64,000 nt of DNA, taken from Novipirellula galeiformis (GTDB taxonomy: Bacteria > Planctomycetota > Planctomycetia > Pirellulales > Pirellulaceae). This document shows positions 37,168-47,900 of this stretch, one piece after another. Location of the stretch: positions 1 through 64,000 of the forward strand of contig NZ_SJPT01000010.1 of assembly GCF_007860095.1 (NCBI RefSeq). The letters run 5' to 3'. The translations under genes and the position numbers were made by a program. The notes beneath the pieces were generated by a model. It searched no databases, was not told where the DNA came from, and saw only the letters and a list, made by a program, of their open reading frames with translations. Position 1 is the first letter of the stretch; the number at the start of each line of letters is the position of its first letter.

Positions 37168-38034
37168 ATGTCTCTAGAGTCTCATTTCAACTCGTCTGGC
37201 TGTGCGATCTCGTTCGAACTATTCCCCCCCAAAACCGAGGCGGGAATCGAAACGTTGATGAAGAATGTAAAGCGTTTGAAGGAATTTAACCCCACGTTCT
37301 TCACTTGCACCTATGGCGCGGGCGGTTCGACCCGTGGCACGACGCTCGACGTGGTCGAGCAAGTCAAACAAATCACGGGGCTGCCGGTCGCTTCGCATTT
37401 GACCTGTGTCGGCTCGACGGTGGCTCAATTAGAAGACTACTTAGACGAAGCCCAGACTCGAGGGATCGATTACATCGTGGCCCTGCGTGGGGATCCGCCC
37501 AAGGGCACCGAAACATTCCAAGCGGTCGAAGGCGGATTGCGTTATGCCAACGAACTGGTGGAACTGATTCGAAGCCGCTTCAAAAACTTCGGCATTCTGG
37601 TCGCCGGTTATCCCGAAGTGCACCAAGAAGCGGTCGATGCGAAGACCGACCTCGATAATCTAAAGCGAAAGGTCGACGCTGGCGCGGATGTCGTCGTGAC
37701 TCAATTGTTCTACGACAACGCCGATTTCTATCGCTTCCGCGATGATTGTGTCACAGCAGGAATCTCGGTACCGATCGTCCCAGGCATTCTGCCGGTGACG
37801 AATTTCAAGCAAGCGTTGCGGATCGCGTCGATGTGCAAAGCGGCTATCCCCAGCGTGCTTTGCGATGCAATGAACGCGACCGATTGCGAAGATTCGCAAT
37901 TCAAAATCGGAGTCGACCATGCTCGAGAGCAAACAATCGACCTGATCAAGAACGACGTTCCCGGAATTCACTACTACGTGTTGAACAAAAGCGACGCAGC
38001 GGAGAAACTTCTCGATGGCGTCGACTTGAATTAG
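37168..38034 (+). CDS. metF: 5,10-methylenetetrahydrofolate reductase
   Basis: A 288-residue enzyme reducing methylene- to methyl-tetrahydrofolate for methionine synthesis. ISFELFPPKTEAG holds the catalytic Glu, TYGAGGSTRG binds FAD, VASHLTCVG and IVALRGDPP follow, and DVVVTQLFYDNADFYRF and VPGILPVTNF are family signatures. Length is that of bacterial MetF. It stands alone, convergent with the DUF1080 gene, with a tacaat hexamer upstream. The two Cys/Met metabolism genes at 53-56 kb may belong to the same pathway. Confidence 0.95.
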   Translation: MSLESHFNSSGCAISFELFPPKTEAGIETLMKNVKRLKEFNPTFFTCTYGAGGSTRGTTLDVVEQVKQITGLPVASHLTCVGSTVAQLEDYLDEAQTRGIDYIVALRGDPPKGTETFQAVEGGLRYANELVELIRSRFKNFGILVAGYPEVHQEAVDAKTDLDNLKRKVDAGADVVVTQLFYDNADFYRFRDDCVTAGISVPIVPGILPVTNFKQALRIASMCKAAIPSVLCDAMNATDCEDSQFKIGVDHAREQTIDLIKNDVPGIHYYVLNKSDAAEKLLDGVDLN

Positions 38035-38189
38035 TAGCGAGGCCGCAATGGTTTGCCAAACTCTAGTTTTAGGGTAGCCGAACACACGCGAGAATTTCGA
38101 TTCGCAGCGTGATTCGCCGAAAGCCTTGACGACTTCCGCCACGGCTCGCACCCTAATTTCCAATCCAGTCAAACCACTCCAAGCCGACT

Positions 38190-38990
38190 CTATTTTTCGA
38201 GCACCATGATTTCGACTTTGCGGAAATCGATCGGGTGGCTTTCGGATTGCAGGGAAATCGATCCACCGTTGAGCTGAATCCCTCCCTGTTTCTCGGCCAA
38301 TTCTTTTGCGTGGGGGTCGCGTGGGTCGAGCTGAGGCTCGCTGTACTGGAGCACGGTTTTGCCGTCGATGATGTGCTTGATCAATTGGTTGCCGTGCACT
38401 TCGATCTCGACGGTGACCCATTGGTCGCCATGAAAGGTTTCCGACGAGGAACTGACACAGTGGGGCGTGAACAGCTTGCCCTCCTTGATCACATTGGTTC
38501 CGGGGGTGCACAAGTTAGCGTTGGGGCGGGAATCCGTTCCATTGCCGCCGAGTAATTGCACTTCGATCGAGACGGGAAAATCTTGATCGAGGCTCATCGC
38601 TTCAGGCTGTTCACCGTGGATCATCACCCCGCTGTTGCGGAACGCCCATCCCGGCCCGCCCGCACACTGGTCGCCCACGAATCGATACTCAACGCGAAAT
38701 CGATAGTGCGAGAAGGCGTCTTTGTAGAACAGATGCCCGAACGTTTGGTCAAATTTCTCGTAGCCGTCATAACGAACTTTTAGCAATCCGTCCTCGACGC
38801 GAAACGTGTTTTTGAAATTATCGCCCAGCTTGTGATTGCGGATTTTAGGCGTCCACCCCTGCATGTTTTCGCCATTGAACAGCGAAACCCATTTTCCGGT
38901 TTCCGGGCCCGCGGTTTCCGCCTCCTCCGCAGCGGCGAATGAGCAGGAGACAAGGGCAAAGGTCGCAGCAACGAAGATCCGAGAAATCAT
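38190..38990 (-). CDS. Secreted DUF1080 (3-keto-disaccharide hydrolase-like) protein
   Basis: A 266-residue protein with a signal peptide (FVAATFALVSCSFAAA) followed by one DUF1080 domain, a concanavalin/LamG-like jelly roll. Seen motifs are WVSLFNGENMQGWTPK, RVEYRFVGDQC, NSGVMIHGEQPE, IEVQLLGGNG and IQLNGGSISLQSESHPIDFR. The domain is greatly expanded in planctomycetes; some members cleave 3-keto-glycosides and others only bind carbohydrate. Short length means no extra domain is attached. It is divergent from the ROK kinase gene. Confidence 0.9.
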   Translation of the reverse strand: MISRIFVAATFALVSCSFAAAEEAETAGPETGKWVSLFNGENMQGWTPKIRNHKLGDNFKNTFRVEDGLLKVRYDGYEKFDQTFGHLFYKDAFSHYRFRVEYRFVGDQCAGGPGWAFRNSGVMIHGEQPEAMSLDQDFPVSIEVQLLGGNGTDSRPNANLCTPGTNVIKEGKLFTPHCVSSSSETFHGDQWVTVEIEVHGNQLIKHIIDGKTVLQYSEPQLDPRDPHAKELAEKQGGIQLNGGSISLQSESHPIDFRKVEIMVLEK

Positions 38991-39327
38991 GCGTAAAAAC
39001 TCGCTGACAAATTCGAGAGGTTAATGGGGGGGAGAGTGTGAAGAACGCGATCGGCATTCATCATAATCGCAATTGGAATCCCATGTCGCTGCTGAGTTCC
39101 ACCACAGGGCAACCGCGACCATGAAAATTCCCGACGACAAAACCAAGCCGCGCAATCCAACGTTTTCGCACATTCGTCAACACCTACCCTCGTCGGCCAC
39201 TGGGACCTTGTCGAGCTCTGGGAAAACAACGCCACCTATGCCGCAGGGATCGCGCATGCGACTATGATGAGCGTCACGAATTCGGATTATCGAATGCCCT
39301 CTCGCGTTTCCTTTGCCCCCTTTCGAC
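38991..39327. other. Divergent intergenic region
   Basis: About 337 bases between the DUF1080 and ROK kinase genes. No gene, terminator or riboswitch recognised. Confidence 0.5.
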
Positions 39328-40263
39328 ATGCCTGTTTCCGATCCTGCCCCCTTGTATCTTGGTATCGATGTCGGCGGGACCGATGTAAAACTCGGTTTAG
39401 TCGATGGGGAGTGTCGCATTGTGGACTCAGACCGCACGGCGACCAGCACTCTCAAAACTCCGCAAAATGTTTTCCAGCACGCGGTTGAATTCGTAGGCAA
39501 TCGGCCCATTGCGGCGGTCGGCTTGGCGGTCCCAGGGGTCCTCGATACGCGAGCTTACGTGCTCCGTGAAGTCGTCAATCTCGAAGGTTGGCTGGGGGTT
39601 CCTCTGCGTGACGAACTTGCCCGAATTACCCGCTTGCCCTCGATCGTGGTCAACGATGCGAACGCGGCGGCCTACGCCGAGCACGCTTTGCGGTCTCTCG
39701 GTGGACAATCCCTAGCCCTCGTGACGCTTGGCACGGGAGTCGGCTGTGGGATGGTGGTCGGCGGCGATCCCCACGGCGGGGACCATGGCTGTGCCGGCGA
39801 GTTAGGGCACATTGCGATCGACTTTTCCGCCGAGGCACTCCCCTGCACTTGTGGAAGTCGCGGACACCTGGAAACTTACGCCGGCGCGAGCGGCGTGATC
39901 GCCCGTATGATCGCAGCCAGCGGCGAAGACGCCGGCGCAATCACTCCCTTGAAAATCGCCAGTCGAGCGGAGCGAGGCGATGTGATCTGCCAAAACGTCA
40001 TCTCCGAGACGGCCGTTTATGTGGGCCGTGCGATTGGAATGATGGGCCAAGTCGCCGATCCCGCCGTGGTTTTACTCGGCGGGGCAATGACCTTTGGCGG
40101 CAGCGAAACGAAAACGGGCCTGCAGTTTCTCGAGCAAATTCGGCACAGTGTCAAAGAGACAACCTTGGTCCAGGTTGGCGGAAACATGAAGATTGAATTC
40201 GCAACCCTCGGCAATCAAGCGGGGATGATCGGCGCCGCCATGGTGGCTCGCGATCTCTTATAA
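39328..40263 (+). CDS. ROK-family sugar kinase (glucokinase-like)
   Basis: A 311-residue ROK protein. YLGIDVGGTDVKLGLVD is the phosphate-binding start, VNDANAAAYAEHALR holds the catalytic Asp, LGTGVGCGMVVGG the second phosphate loop, and GELGHIAID with LPCTCGSRGHLETYAG the zinc-binding region (the last usual Cys is His here). No helix-turn-helix is present, so it is a kinase rather than a repressor. Substrate may be glucose or an N-acetyl-hexosamine; the NagB-PIG-L gene 25 bases downstream favours an amino-sugar role. The ATG at 39328 is used rather than an upstream TTG. Confidence 0.88.
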   Translation: MPVSDPAPLYLGIDVGGTDVKLGLVDGECRIVDSDRTATSTLKTPQNVFQHAVEFVGNRPIAAVGLAVPGVLDTRAYVLREVVNLEGWLGVPLRDELARITRLPSIVVNDANAAAYAEHALRSLGGQSLALVTLGTGVGCGMVVGGDPHGGDHGCAGELGHIAIDFSAEALPCTCGSRGHLETYAGASGVIARMIAASGEDAGAITPLKIASRAERGDVICQNVISETAVYVGRAIGMMGQVADPAVVLLGGAMTFGGSETKTGLQFLEQIRHSVKETTLVQVGGNMKIEFATLGNQAGMIGAAMVARDLL

Positions 40264-40288
40264 TGTTTGAGGTTCTAAAAGGAGTTCC

Positions 40289-42244
40289 ATGATGACGGAG
40301 ACAGCAATCATCAACACAGCAGACAACACGGTTCGCGAAAAAATCCCCTGCCGAGTGTTCGCCAAAGCGTCGGACGCCAGCATCGCGGCAGCCAACGACA
40401 TCGCGGCTCTGATTCGCGCACGCGCGGAGTCGGGACAAACGTGCGTCTTAGGACTAGCGACCGGCTCGTCGCCAACGCGAATGTACGAAGAACTGGTCCG
40501 CTTGCACCAGCAAGAATCGCTCTCGTTTGCCAACGTCGTTGTCTTTAGTCTCGATGAATTCTTTCCGATGCAACCGGATGAACTGCAATCGAACTCGCGT
40601 TTCCTCCGCGAATACCTAACCGACCACGTCGATATTGACCCGTCGAACATCCACTTTCCCGATGGCTCGATCGACAAACAAGAGGTCGCCGAATTCTGTG
40701 CGGCGTACGAAGCCAAAATTGCGGCGGCCGGTGGCATCGATATCCAAATCCTCGGGCTCAGTCGCAATGGCCATATCGGTTGCAATGAGCCCGGTAGCGA
40801 ACGCAGCAGCCGCACCCGCATGATCACCTTGGACCGCGTCACGCGAATCGATGCGGCGAGCAACTTCTTCGGCGCCGAAAACGTTCCTCGTCATGCAATC
40901 ACGATGGGCGTCGGCACCATTCTCGAATCGAAGCAAATCTTCATGCTCGGCTTTGGCGAAGGCAAAGCGTCGATCATTTTCCAAGCGGTTGAACAGCAAG
41001 CGACACCAGCAATTCCCGCGACGTTTTTGCAAGGCCACGAGGGCGCCGTGGTCTTCTTAGACGAAGCGGCTGCATCAAGCTTGACCCGTTTTGAAACGCC
41101 GTGGTTGGTCAGCCAGATCACTTGGGACAACGCAACCACACGGCGTGCCGTGATCTCGCTGGCCACCCGACTGGGCAAAGCGATTTTGAAGTTAACCGAA
41201 GCGGACTACAACGAAGCGGGTTTCCAGGACCTGTTGGCCAATCATGGCAGCGCCTACGACATCAACTTGCGTGTCTTTCGGCATCTGCAATCGACGATCA
41301 CGGGGTGGCCCGGCGGCAAGCCAGCGCACGCGAAACAGGTGGGCGATCGACCGGGGCACCGCGACGACATTTTCCCCAAACGTGTGATCGTCTTTTCGCC
41401 GCACCCCGACGACGACGTGATCTCGATGGGCGGAACGCTGATCCGCTTGGTCGATCAAGGTCACGACACCCATATCGCCTATCAAACCTCGGGAAACATC
41501 GCTGTATTTGATCAAGATGCGATTCGTTTTGCGGAGTTTGCTGGCGATTTCTGCCGCGAATTCCAGATTCATGCCGAGGGACTCGAACAACTCGAAGACC
41601 ATGTCGACGAATTCCTACGAAAGAAACGTTCGGGGCAAGTCGACAGCGACGAAATCCAACGAATCAAAGGCCTGATCCGACGTGGCGAGGCTCGCGAAGG
41701 AGCTCGTTGCTGTGGCGTGAAGGACGAAAATCTGCACTTTTTGAACTTGCCGTTCTACCAAACTGGACGAGTCAAGAAGGCGCCGCTGAGTGACATCGAT
41801 ATTCAAATCACGGTCGACCTGTTGCGTAAAATCGAGCCGCATCAAATCTATGCCGCAGGCGATCTGTCCGATCCACACGGCACCCACCGAGTTTGCTTGA
41901 GCGCGATTCTGCAGGCCTGCCAAGAGTGCCAGAACGATCCCTGGTTCGAGGCCTGTGCGGTTTGGCTGTACCGTGGCGCTTGGCAGGAATGGGCCCCCGA
42001 GGACATCGAAATGGCGGTCCCACTGAGCCCGTTGGAAGTCGAGCGAAAACGAGTGGCGATTTTCAAACACGAATCTCAAAAGGACCGCGCGCTGTTTCCG
42101 GGTTCAGATCTGCGAGAATTCTGGCAGCGAGCCGAAGCACGCAACGCCGATACAGCCCAACGCTACGATTTATTAGGACTCGCCGAGTATGCCGCGATCG
42201 AGGGCTTCGTGCGTTGGGACGGCAAATCCGGCATCGAATTGTAA
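40289..42244 (+). CDS. Glucosamine-6-phosphate deaminase fused to PIG-L (LmbE) deacetylase-like domain
   Basis: A 651-residue fusion. The N-terminal half (about 15-275) is NagB-like: LGLATGSSPTRMYEELVR, VVFSLDEFFPM (catalytic Asp), GLSRNGHIGCNEPGS and HAITMGVGTIL. The C-terminal half (about 365-620) is a PIG-L/LmbE domain: VFSPHPDDDVISMGGTL supplies the HPDD zinc site and AAGDLSDPHGTHR a later His. NagB turns glucosamine-6-phosphate into fructose-6-phosphate and ammonia; PIG-L removes N-acetyl groups from sugars. Fused, they could deacetylate and deaminate an amino sugar. An ATG one codon later fits the GGAG at 40281 slightly better. The ROK kinase gene lies 25 bases upstream. Confidence 0.88.
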   Translation: MMTETAIINTADNTVREKIPCRVFAKASDASIAAANDIAALIRARAESGQTCVLGLATGSSPTRMYEELVRLHQQESLSFANVVVFSLDEFFPMQPDELQSNSRFLREYLTDHVDIDPSNIHFPDGSIDKQEVAEFCAAYEAKIAAAGGIDIQILGLSRNGHIGCNEPGSERSSRTRMITLDRVTRIDAASNFFGAENVPRHAITMGVGTILESKQIFMLGFGEGKASIIFQAVEQQATPAIPATFLQGHEGAVVFLDEAAASSLTRFETPWLVSQITWDNATTRRAVISLATRLGKAILKLTEADYNEAGFQDLLANHGSAYDINLRVFRHLQSTITGWPGGKPAHAKQVGDRPGHRDDIFPKRVIVFSPHPDDDVISMGGTLIRLVDQGHDTHIAYQTSGNIAVFDQDAIRFAEFAGDFCREFQIHAEGLEQLEDHVDEFLRKKRSGQVDSDEIQRIKGLIRRGEAREGARCCGVKDENLHFLNLPFYQTGRVKKAPLSDIDIQITVDLLRKIEPHQIYAAGDLSDPHGTHRVCLSAILQACQECQNDPWFEACAVWLYRGAWQEWAPEDIEMAVPLSPLEVERKRVAIFKHESQKDRALFPGSDLREFWQRAEARNADTAQRYDLLGLAEYAAIEGFVRWDGKSGIEL

Positions 42245-42507
42245 GCGTCCCGATCCGTCCCCGACGTCGCCCCGCCGCGATCGCCGTCAACCAATCGGGC
42301 ATTCTCCGCAACCGCCCGAAGCGCTCGCGCACCCCAACGGTTCGCGCGAGTGTCAGCGGCCGGCGTGGTTAGCATCGGATCGCCGATACACGCGCAGGAC
42401 ACTCACGCGGTGGGCACACGCGGTGGCGAAGTGCCCTGCCCTCGCTAGAATGCATCCTTCATGTACCGAGCCGCTCCACCGCTCACCCTAACCCCCAACC
42501 GGCTTCG

Positions 42508-43413
42508 ATGACGACCACTCAAATTCACCTTCTATCATCGCTTTCGGTCGTCGACATCCTCGGCGCCGACGCCACTGCGATCCTGCACAACTTGACCACC
42601 AACGACGTCAAATCGCTTGAGGTTGGCCAAGGCTGTGAAAGTTTCGTGACCAATGTACGTGGCAAAACACTCGCTCATTTCCACATTTTTCGCCGCGAAG
42701 ATGGCTTTCGCTTGATCGGAGCCCCAGGACTTGCCGCGCATCGGCAAAGCGAGTCCTTCGCTGCTCACGCGGATCGCTACACCATTCGCGAGGATGCGGC
42801 GGTCACGATCCGGGACGAGGAATTCGTCGGATTCTTGTTTGCCAGTTTGCCGTCGGCACCTCACGAAGATCCGCTGACGTGGTGGGACGGTTCGCTAGGC
42901 GAGACCCCGGGCAGCACCTATCGCGTCCGCTGGCTCAACGACACCAGTTGGCTGGTTTTGGTGGCTCGTCGGGATCTGGATGCGGCGATGGCGACATTCG
43001 ACGAAGGGCTGACCACAAAACTGGGTGACGAGAGCTCGTTTGATCACGCGCGCACGGTCGCGGGTTATCCCTGGTACGGCATCGATATCGACGACTCGAA
43101 TCTGCCGCAAGAAATCAACCGCGAAGACTTTACGATCTCCTTCACCAAGGGCTGTTACCTCGGCCAAGAAACGGTCGCTCGCTTGGACGCACTTGGGCAA
43201 GTGCAAAAGAAACGGGTTCGGTTGTCGATTGAAGGAACGCTTCCCGCGCCAGGAACGACGCTAGATGCGGATGGCAAAACGGTCGTGCGGCTCACCAGCG
43301 TGACCAAGATTGCAGACGACCAGGGATTGGCGATTGGATTCGCACGACGAACGCATTTCGATCCCGGCGCGACAGCCCAAGGTAGTGACTGTGTCGCGAC
43401 GGTGATCGAATAA
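42508..43413 (+). CDS. ygfZ: YgfZ/GcvT-like folate-binding protein
   Basis: A 301-residue protein of the YgfZ family, which helps maintain some iron-sulfur enzymes through folate binding. The signature KGCYLGQETVAR (K-G-C-Y-x-G-Q-E) is intact, and LSVVDILGADATAILHNLTTND is the usual N-terminus. Shorter than aminomethyltransferase GcvT, and the glycine-cleavage genes are absent nearby. It is solitary, with tagaat about 60 bases upstream as a possible -10. Confidence 0.87.
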   Translation: MTTTQIHLLSSLSVVDILGADATAILHNLTTNDVKSLEVGQGCESFVTNVRGKTLAHFHIFRREDGFRLIGAPGLAAHRQSESFAAHADRYTIREDAAVTIRDEEFVGFLFASLPSAPHEDPLTWWDGSLGETPGSTYRVRWLNDTSWLVLVARRDLDAAMATFDEGLTTKLGDESSFDHARTVAGYPWYGIDIDDSNLPQEINREDFTISFTKGCYLGQETVARLDALGQVQKKRVRLSIEGTLPAPGTTLDADGKTVVRLTSVTKIADDQGLAIGFARRTHFDPGATAQGSDCVATVIE

Positions 43414-43445
43414 CGCGTCGTTTACGAATCCGGTTAGCGATCGGA

Positions 43446-43889
43446 CTAGCGTTTCAAGTCGATGGTCCCCGCGTCGAACTCCTCTCCCGCGGATACCTTC
43501 CACACGACCTCGGACTTCTTGGGCGACGCATAGCGGCCGCCCAATTCGTCCCCTAAATACGCTCGTTTTACACGATCATACTTGCCCCAGGTAAAGGTGA
43601 CGATGTAATCGCCCGCCGGGGCGCCATCCCCGAGGGTGTACGTCGAGATTTGTAACGAGCCATCTTCGCCCGTGGTACCCGTCGAGATCGAAGCATCTCC
43701 GGTTTGGGGATGCAGCGTCATCAAGACGCCTTCGGCGGGAGCTCCATCGACCTGCACGAGCCCCTTGATCTTCACCATCCCCTCACGCTGAGTCGACTCC
43801 GAGCAGCCGAGACAAGCAAAGACCAGGAACCCCAAGGCAACCAATCGGGCATCAAAACGAAGGGCATTAAAACTACTGGTTTGATTCAA
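43446..43889 (-). CDS. Small secreted lipoprotein, carboxypeptidase-regulatory-like fold
   Basis: A 147-residue protein. A TTG start at 43889, seven bases after GGAG, gives a signal segment LVALGFLVFACLGCSES with a lipobox-like CLGC. The rest, VKIKGLVQVDGAPAEGVLMT and PAGDYIVTFTWG, has the beta-sandwich pattern of the planctomycete lipoproteins that often follow DUF1559 genes. It overlaps the end of the DUF1559 gene by 17 bases, so translation is probably coupled. The frame stays open upstream inside DUF1559, but no start there would give a signal peptide. The function is unknown. Confidence 0.75.
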   Translation of the reverse strand: MNQTSSFNALRFDARLVALGFLVFACLGCSESTQREGMVKIKGLVQVDGAPAEGVLMTLHPQTGDASISTGTTGEDGSLQISTYTLGDGAPAGDYIVTFTWGKYDRVKRAYLGDELGGRYASPKKSEVVWKVSAGEEFDAGTIDLKR

Positions 43890-44925
43890 TGACTTCTCCC
43901 CCTTGTCGCGTGATGTATGCCGCCAAGATCTTAGGTGCAACGGTATCGGTAAAGAACCGCACCGAACCGTCCGCCAACACGAAGTGGCAACCACCGGGGT
44001 GAAAGCTATAGTATCCATAGCCTCGCGCATTGGTACAATTGATTGCACACGGACCTCCTTGAGGCGGCCATGACAGTCCTCCTTGCAGCGAGCCTTGCAA
44101 CCAATGTTCACCATTGAGGATATCTCCCCAACCGCCACCTTCGGTACCCATTAAATTGGTCGTCGCCACCGGATCTTGGCGTCTTCCGCTGTAGACCACC
44201 GGACCGCCGGTACGTTCACCGAGCAAGATGGTATTGGAGAGCCCATCGGTCAACTTTGCGAAGTTGCTTTCCGGGCCTCTGCCCCCAGTCCCCGCCCACG
44301 TCTCCAACGCTCCACTGGTACTCGAGGGCGCCCCACCGGGATAGGCGTGCTGCCGATAAGTGCCCAGCACGCCCGTGGCCGGACAATAGTCCGACGGCGC
44401 AAGGTTGGTCGCGGTAAACGGCAACCCTTCGCCGGTTCCGTCGAGGGTATACCTTCGACTTTGGGCATCTCCTGGAGAGGACGGACAAATAAAGCCGGCG
44501 ATGGGCGTTTGCAGTACCGCAACATTCGCAGGACTAAGCTGATCCGCTCCTAAGACATTGTGATCATAGGCGTCATACAGCGCCTGTTGTTCCATGAAGG
44601 GCAACAAGGAAACGCCCCAAGGTTGGCCATTGAATGCAGCCGGTGGCGTTTCGATCCACCATGCGAGCGGCAACTTTTTAAAGGCCGAGTGATAGTTCGC
44701 AAACGCGAGCCCAAATTGTTTCATATTGTTGCTACAAGACATTCTTCGAGCCGCTTCGCGAGCGGATTGCACGGCGGGCAGCAACAAACCCACCAACACA
44801 CCGATGATTGCGATTACGACCAACAACTCAACCAACGTGAACCCAGAAGAATCAAGCTTGGACCTACCTCGCTTCCATTGACCACTGCGTTGGTGGAGCG
44901 ACAGATGACGTTTTATGCTTTGCAT
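43873..44925 (-). CDS. DUF1559 prepilin-like protein
   Basis: About 350 residues. The start MQSIKRHLSL gives a basic leader and the type IV prepilin cleavage region SGFTLVELLVVIAIIGVL, followed by LLLPAVQSAREAARRMSC. The C-terminus has FHPGGCHFVLADGSVRFF, the H-X9-DG motif of this planctomycete family. Members are thought to be pseudopilins at the cell surface. Its start lies about 62 bases inside the 3' end of the kinase gene, an unusually long overlap, and the lipoprotein gene overlaps its end. The three probably form one transcript. Confidence 0.9.
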   Translation of the reverse strand: MQSIKRHLSLHQRSGQWKRGRSKLDSSGFTLVELLVVIAIIGVLVGLLLPAVQSAREAARRMSCSNNMKQFGLAFANYHSAFKKLPLAWWIETPPAAFNGQPWGVSLLPFMEQQALYDAYDHNVLGADQLSPANVAVLQTPIAGFICPSSPGDAQSRRYTLDGTGEGLPFTATNLAPSDYCPATGVLGTYRQHAYPGGAPSSTSGALETWAGTGGRGPESNFAKLTDGLSNTILLGERTGGPVVYSGRRQDPVATTNLMGTEGGGWGDILNGEHWLQGSLQGGLSWPPQGGPCAINCTNARGYGYYSFHPGGCHFVLADGSVRFFTDTVAPKILAAYITRQGGEVIESNQ

Positions 44926-47900
44926 AGTTTCCGCTTTCCTTATGATGGCGATGATTAGAAATTTGCCAACGACAGACTCGCGAATCGCCGGAGGCGTTAC
45001 AAGAAACAATCAATTGCGTCGCGTCATCGCTGAGCCGAATGGCATCACAATGACTCTGATAATTTACACTCTTCCAAACTGTAAATGTTCCTAATTGCAG
45101 GCGTTTGTCTAAATCACAAAAGAGGAGTGTACCTCCGTGCGTCATCATTAAGAGTCGATCGTTTGAAAGAAACCGAATCGCCGATGGACGCATTGCGTAA
45201 TCTCCTGTACTCGCACCCCCTTGCATCACTGATTCGAGTTGCGTCGTTTCGAGGTCAAAGACCGACAAGGATCCGTCTTGCCAACCCACCACGATTCGTT
45301 TTGCATCCGGTGCAAACTCAACACAACTGGCTTGCTCCGAAGTGGTTTGCCAGATCCGTGATCGCCCGCTTTCGAGATCAAGCAGTTCCAATTCACCATC
45401 CCCGCAATACACCAGTTCTCGCTCGCTCGATGAAAAGGCAAAGCAATGTGTCTCTTTATCGTGATCGCGAAGGAACGCGGGTTGATCGAGCGAGTTGGAA
45501 GTATCAAACACCAACATGACATCCGAGTCCCCGCCCACGGCCAGATAGCGTCCCGAAGGTGAAAAACGCAGTTGGGCAAAAAAATCCCTCCTCCCTCGTT
45601 TGGGAAGCGGCGTGACATGCACCGTGGGCTCACCCGAACGCCAATCGCGAAGCCATATCAATCGTCCGAAACTATCAGACAAAACGATGGTCTTGTCGTC
45701 TGGCGAAAGGGCAATCGCACGAATCGGAGTCTTCGCTTTCCAAACATCTCGATAGGCCACCGCGATGTTCCCTTGGGAATCAAGGGGATCCCCCGCTTCG
45801 GCTTGATCGGGCAAATCGCCAACTTGAACAACGTTGTCGTCCGTCACCACTAAGATCGAACGAAAGTCTGACGTGATTGCGGAACCGACGCACTCGCTCC
45901 GCGTGGCGGGACGAACGAAGCGTTCATGGCCGACGCGATTTGGCGAGAACCTTTCGACGGCACCGTCCAATGCCGTCGTCAACACGTCATCCGCTGAGAG
46001 AAACTCTACGTCGGTGACACGCCCCCCCGCCCCCGAAACGTATGCCGTGGATTCCCATACCCCGATCGAATCCCCATCCCCGTCCGCGCTGTGGCGATTA
46101 AACCACTGGATTCCCGAATGGGAGTCGGCAATCGCGATCGCAGTATCGTGTTGCGAAAACGCCAGCGCCAACGGAATTGAATTTGCCGAAACCCAACAAC
46201 TCTCCCCGTTGGACTCCGACTTTTGCATCGGCGTGATACCGAAGCCCTGCTTTCCTTGGACCGTGTAGGCTGCCCAATCGTGTTGTTGTCCGCACTGAAC
46301 CAAAACCGCCGGGGCCGGCAACACAAATTCATGGTTTAAAATGCCGGTTTCCGTATCGAAAAATCTTAGCGAGTTGACTTCTTTTTCGCCGCTCACCAGT
46401 GTGCTTCCGTCCGAACTCAGACCAATGCTCGAGTTTCTCAGACGCCCCGGAATCGCGATCGCTTTCTGTTTCGAAAACGACCATACCTTGATGCCATGGT
46501 AGCGACATCCCGAAGCCAATTTATCGCCAGCCACTCGAATCGAGCTGATTGTGGTGGGGTGAACCTGTAACGCCTGCTCCGTCTGGCCGGTCGCGGGATC
46601 GATCACGATGACGCCGCGAAAACCAAGCGGCCATTCGGGGCCCGGTATTGCAAGTTTGCCGTTCGGCAAGGCTGCGATGGCGGTGGATTGACCCTGAAAC
46701 CCATCCAAGCGATGACGTTCGGTTCCCGTCTCGATATCCCAGAAAATGAGCTTCCCGTCGTCTCCGGAGGAAACCACTGTCTGCTGGTCGGGCAACCCCA
46801 CCAACCTGCCAGCCCGCTTTTGATGCTTTCCCCACAGCGCATACTTTGCCGAGACTTCGCTATCGAGCAGATCCCACTCAATGCTTCGCAAATCACGTTC
46901 GCCTTCGCTCGGCAGTTGTCGGTTAAGTAAGCGACGTGCCTCCCCATATTGACCGCGATTGAACATCAGGTACGCCATCGTCAAATCGCTGTCATATCGG
47001 CTGGCATACAAACGTTCGCGCGAGTCTTCAGCGTGATCGAGCGCCAATCGCAACTCGTTCGCATGAGCCAGACTTTTGGCGGCGTGCTGACGCTGTTTCA
47101 AGGCAAACATTGATAGACTTGCGATGCCGAACAAAACTCCAAATACAGCGATCCAGGCAAACATCGCGACCAACGGGTTTCGCGCAGCCCATCGCGTTGC
47201 CCGACCGATCACTCCGATGGGGCGAGCCGACGTGGGCCGCCGCTGAGCGACACAGATCAAATCTTCATATAACTTGCCAGCATCTTGATAACGGCGCGCA
47301 GGCGACTTTTCCAAACATCGCTGGACCACGGCACTCAAGTCACGCGAAACCGTGGGACGGATCTTGCGAATCGGCGGCGGATCGTAATCCATCACACGTT
47401 GGATCACCTGCATTTGAGTCGCTGCGGTAAACGGTGAAACTCCCGTTAACAATTCGTACAGCACCACGCCCAATGAAAAGACGTCCGAATGAAAGCCGTG
47501 CATTTCAACACGACCACACGCCTGCTCGGGCGACATGTACGGTGCGCTACCAATCAGGGTCCCCATCAACGTTTCGTTTACATCGCGTTCATCGTTCATT
47601 GAACGCGCCATGCCAAAGTCCGTTAGATTGGCGAACGGTCGCCCCATTGCGTCATCACTAATGATCACATTGGATGGCTTGATATCACGATGCATCAAAT
47701 TGCGTTCATGAGCCGCACGTAAGCCATTGGCAATCTGAGCGACGATGGAAACGGCGGTGTCGACGCGAAGCAGGCGGTCCTGCTCGTTCATCCACTGCGT
47801 CAGCGTGGGCCCCGGACAATACTCCGAGACGATGTAGGCTTTCTCGGGCGTTAACACCGCTTCAAGAATCGGAATCAAATTCGGGTGACTCAAGCCGGCC

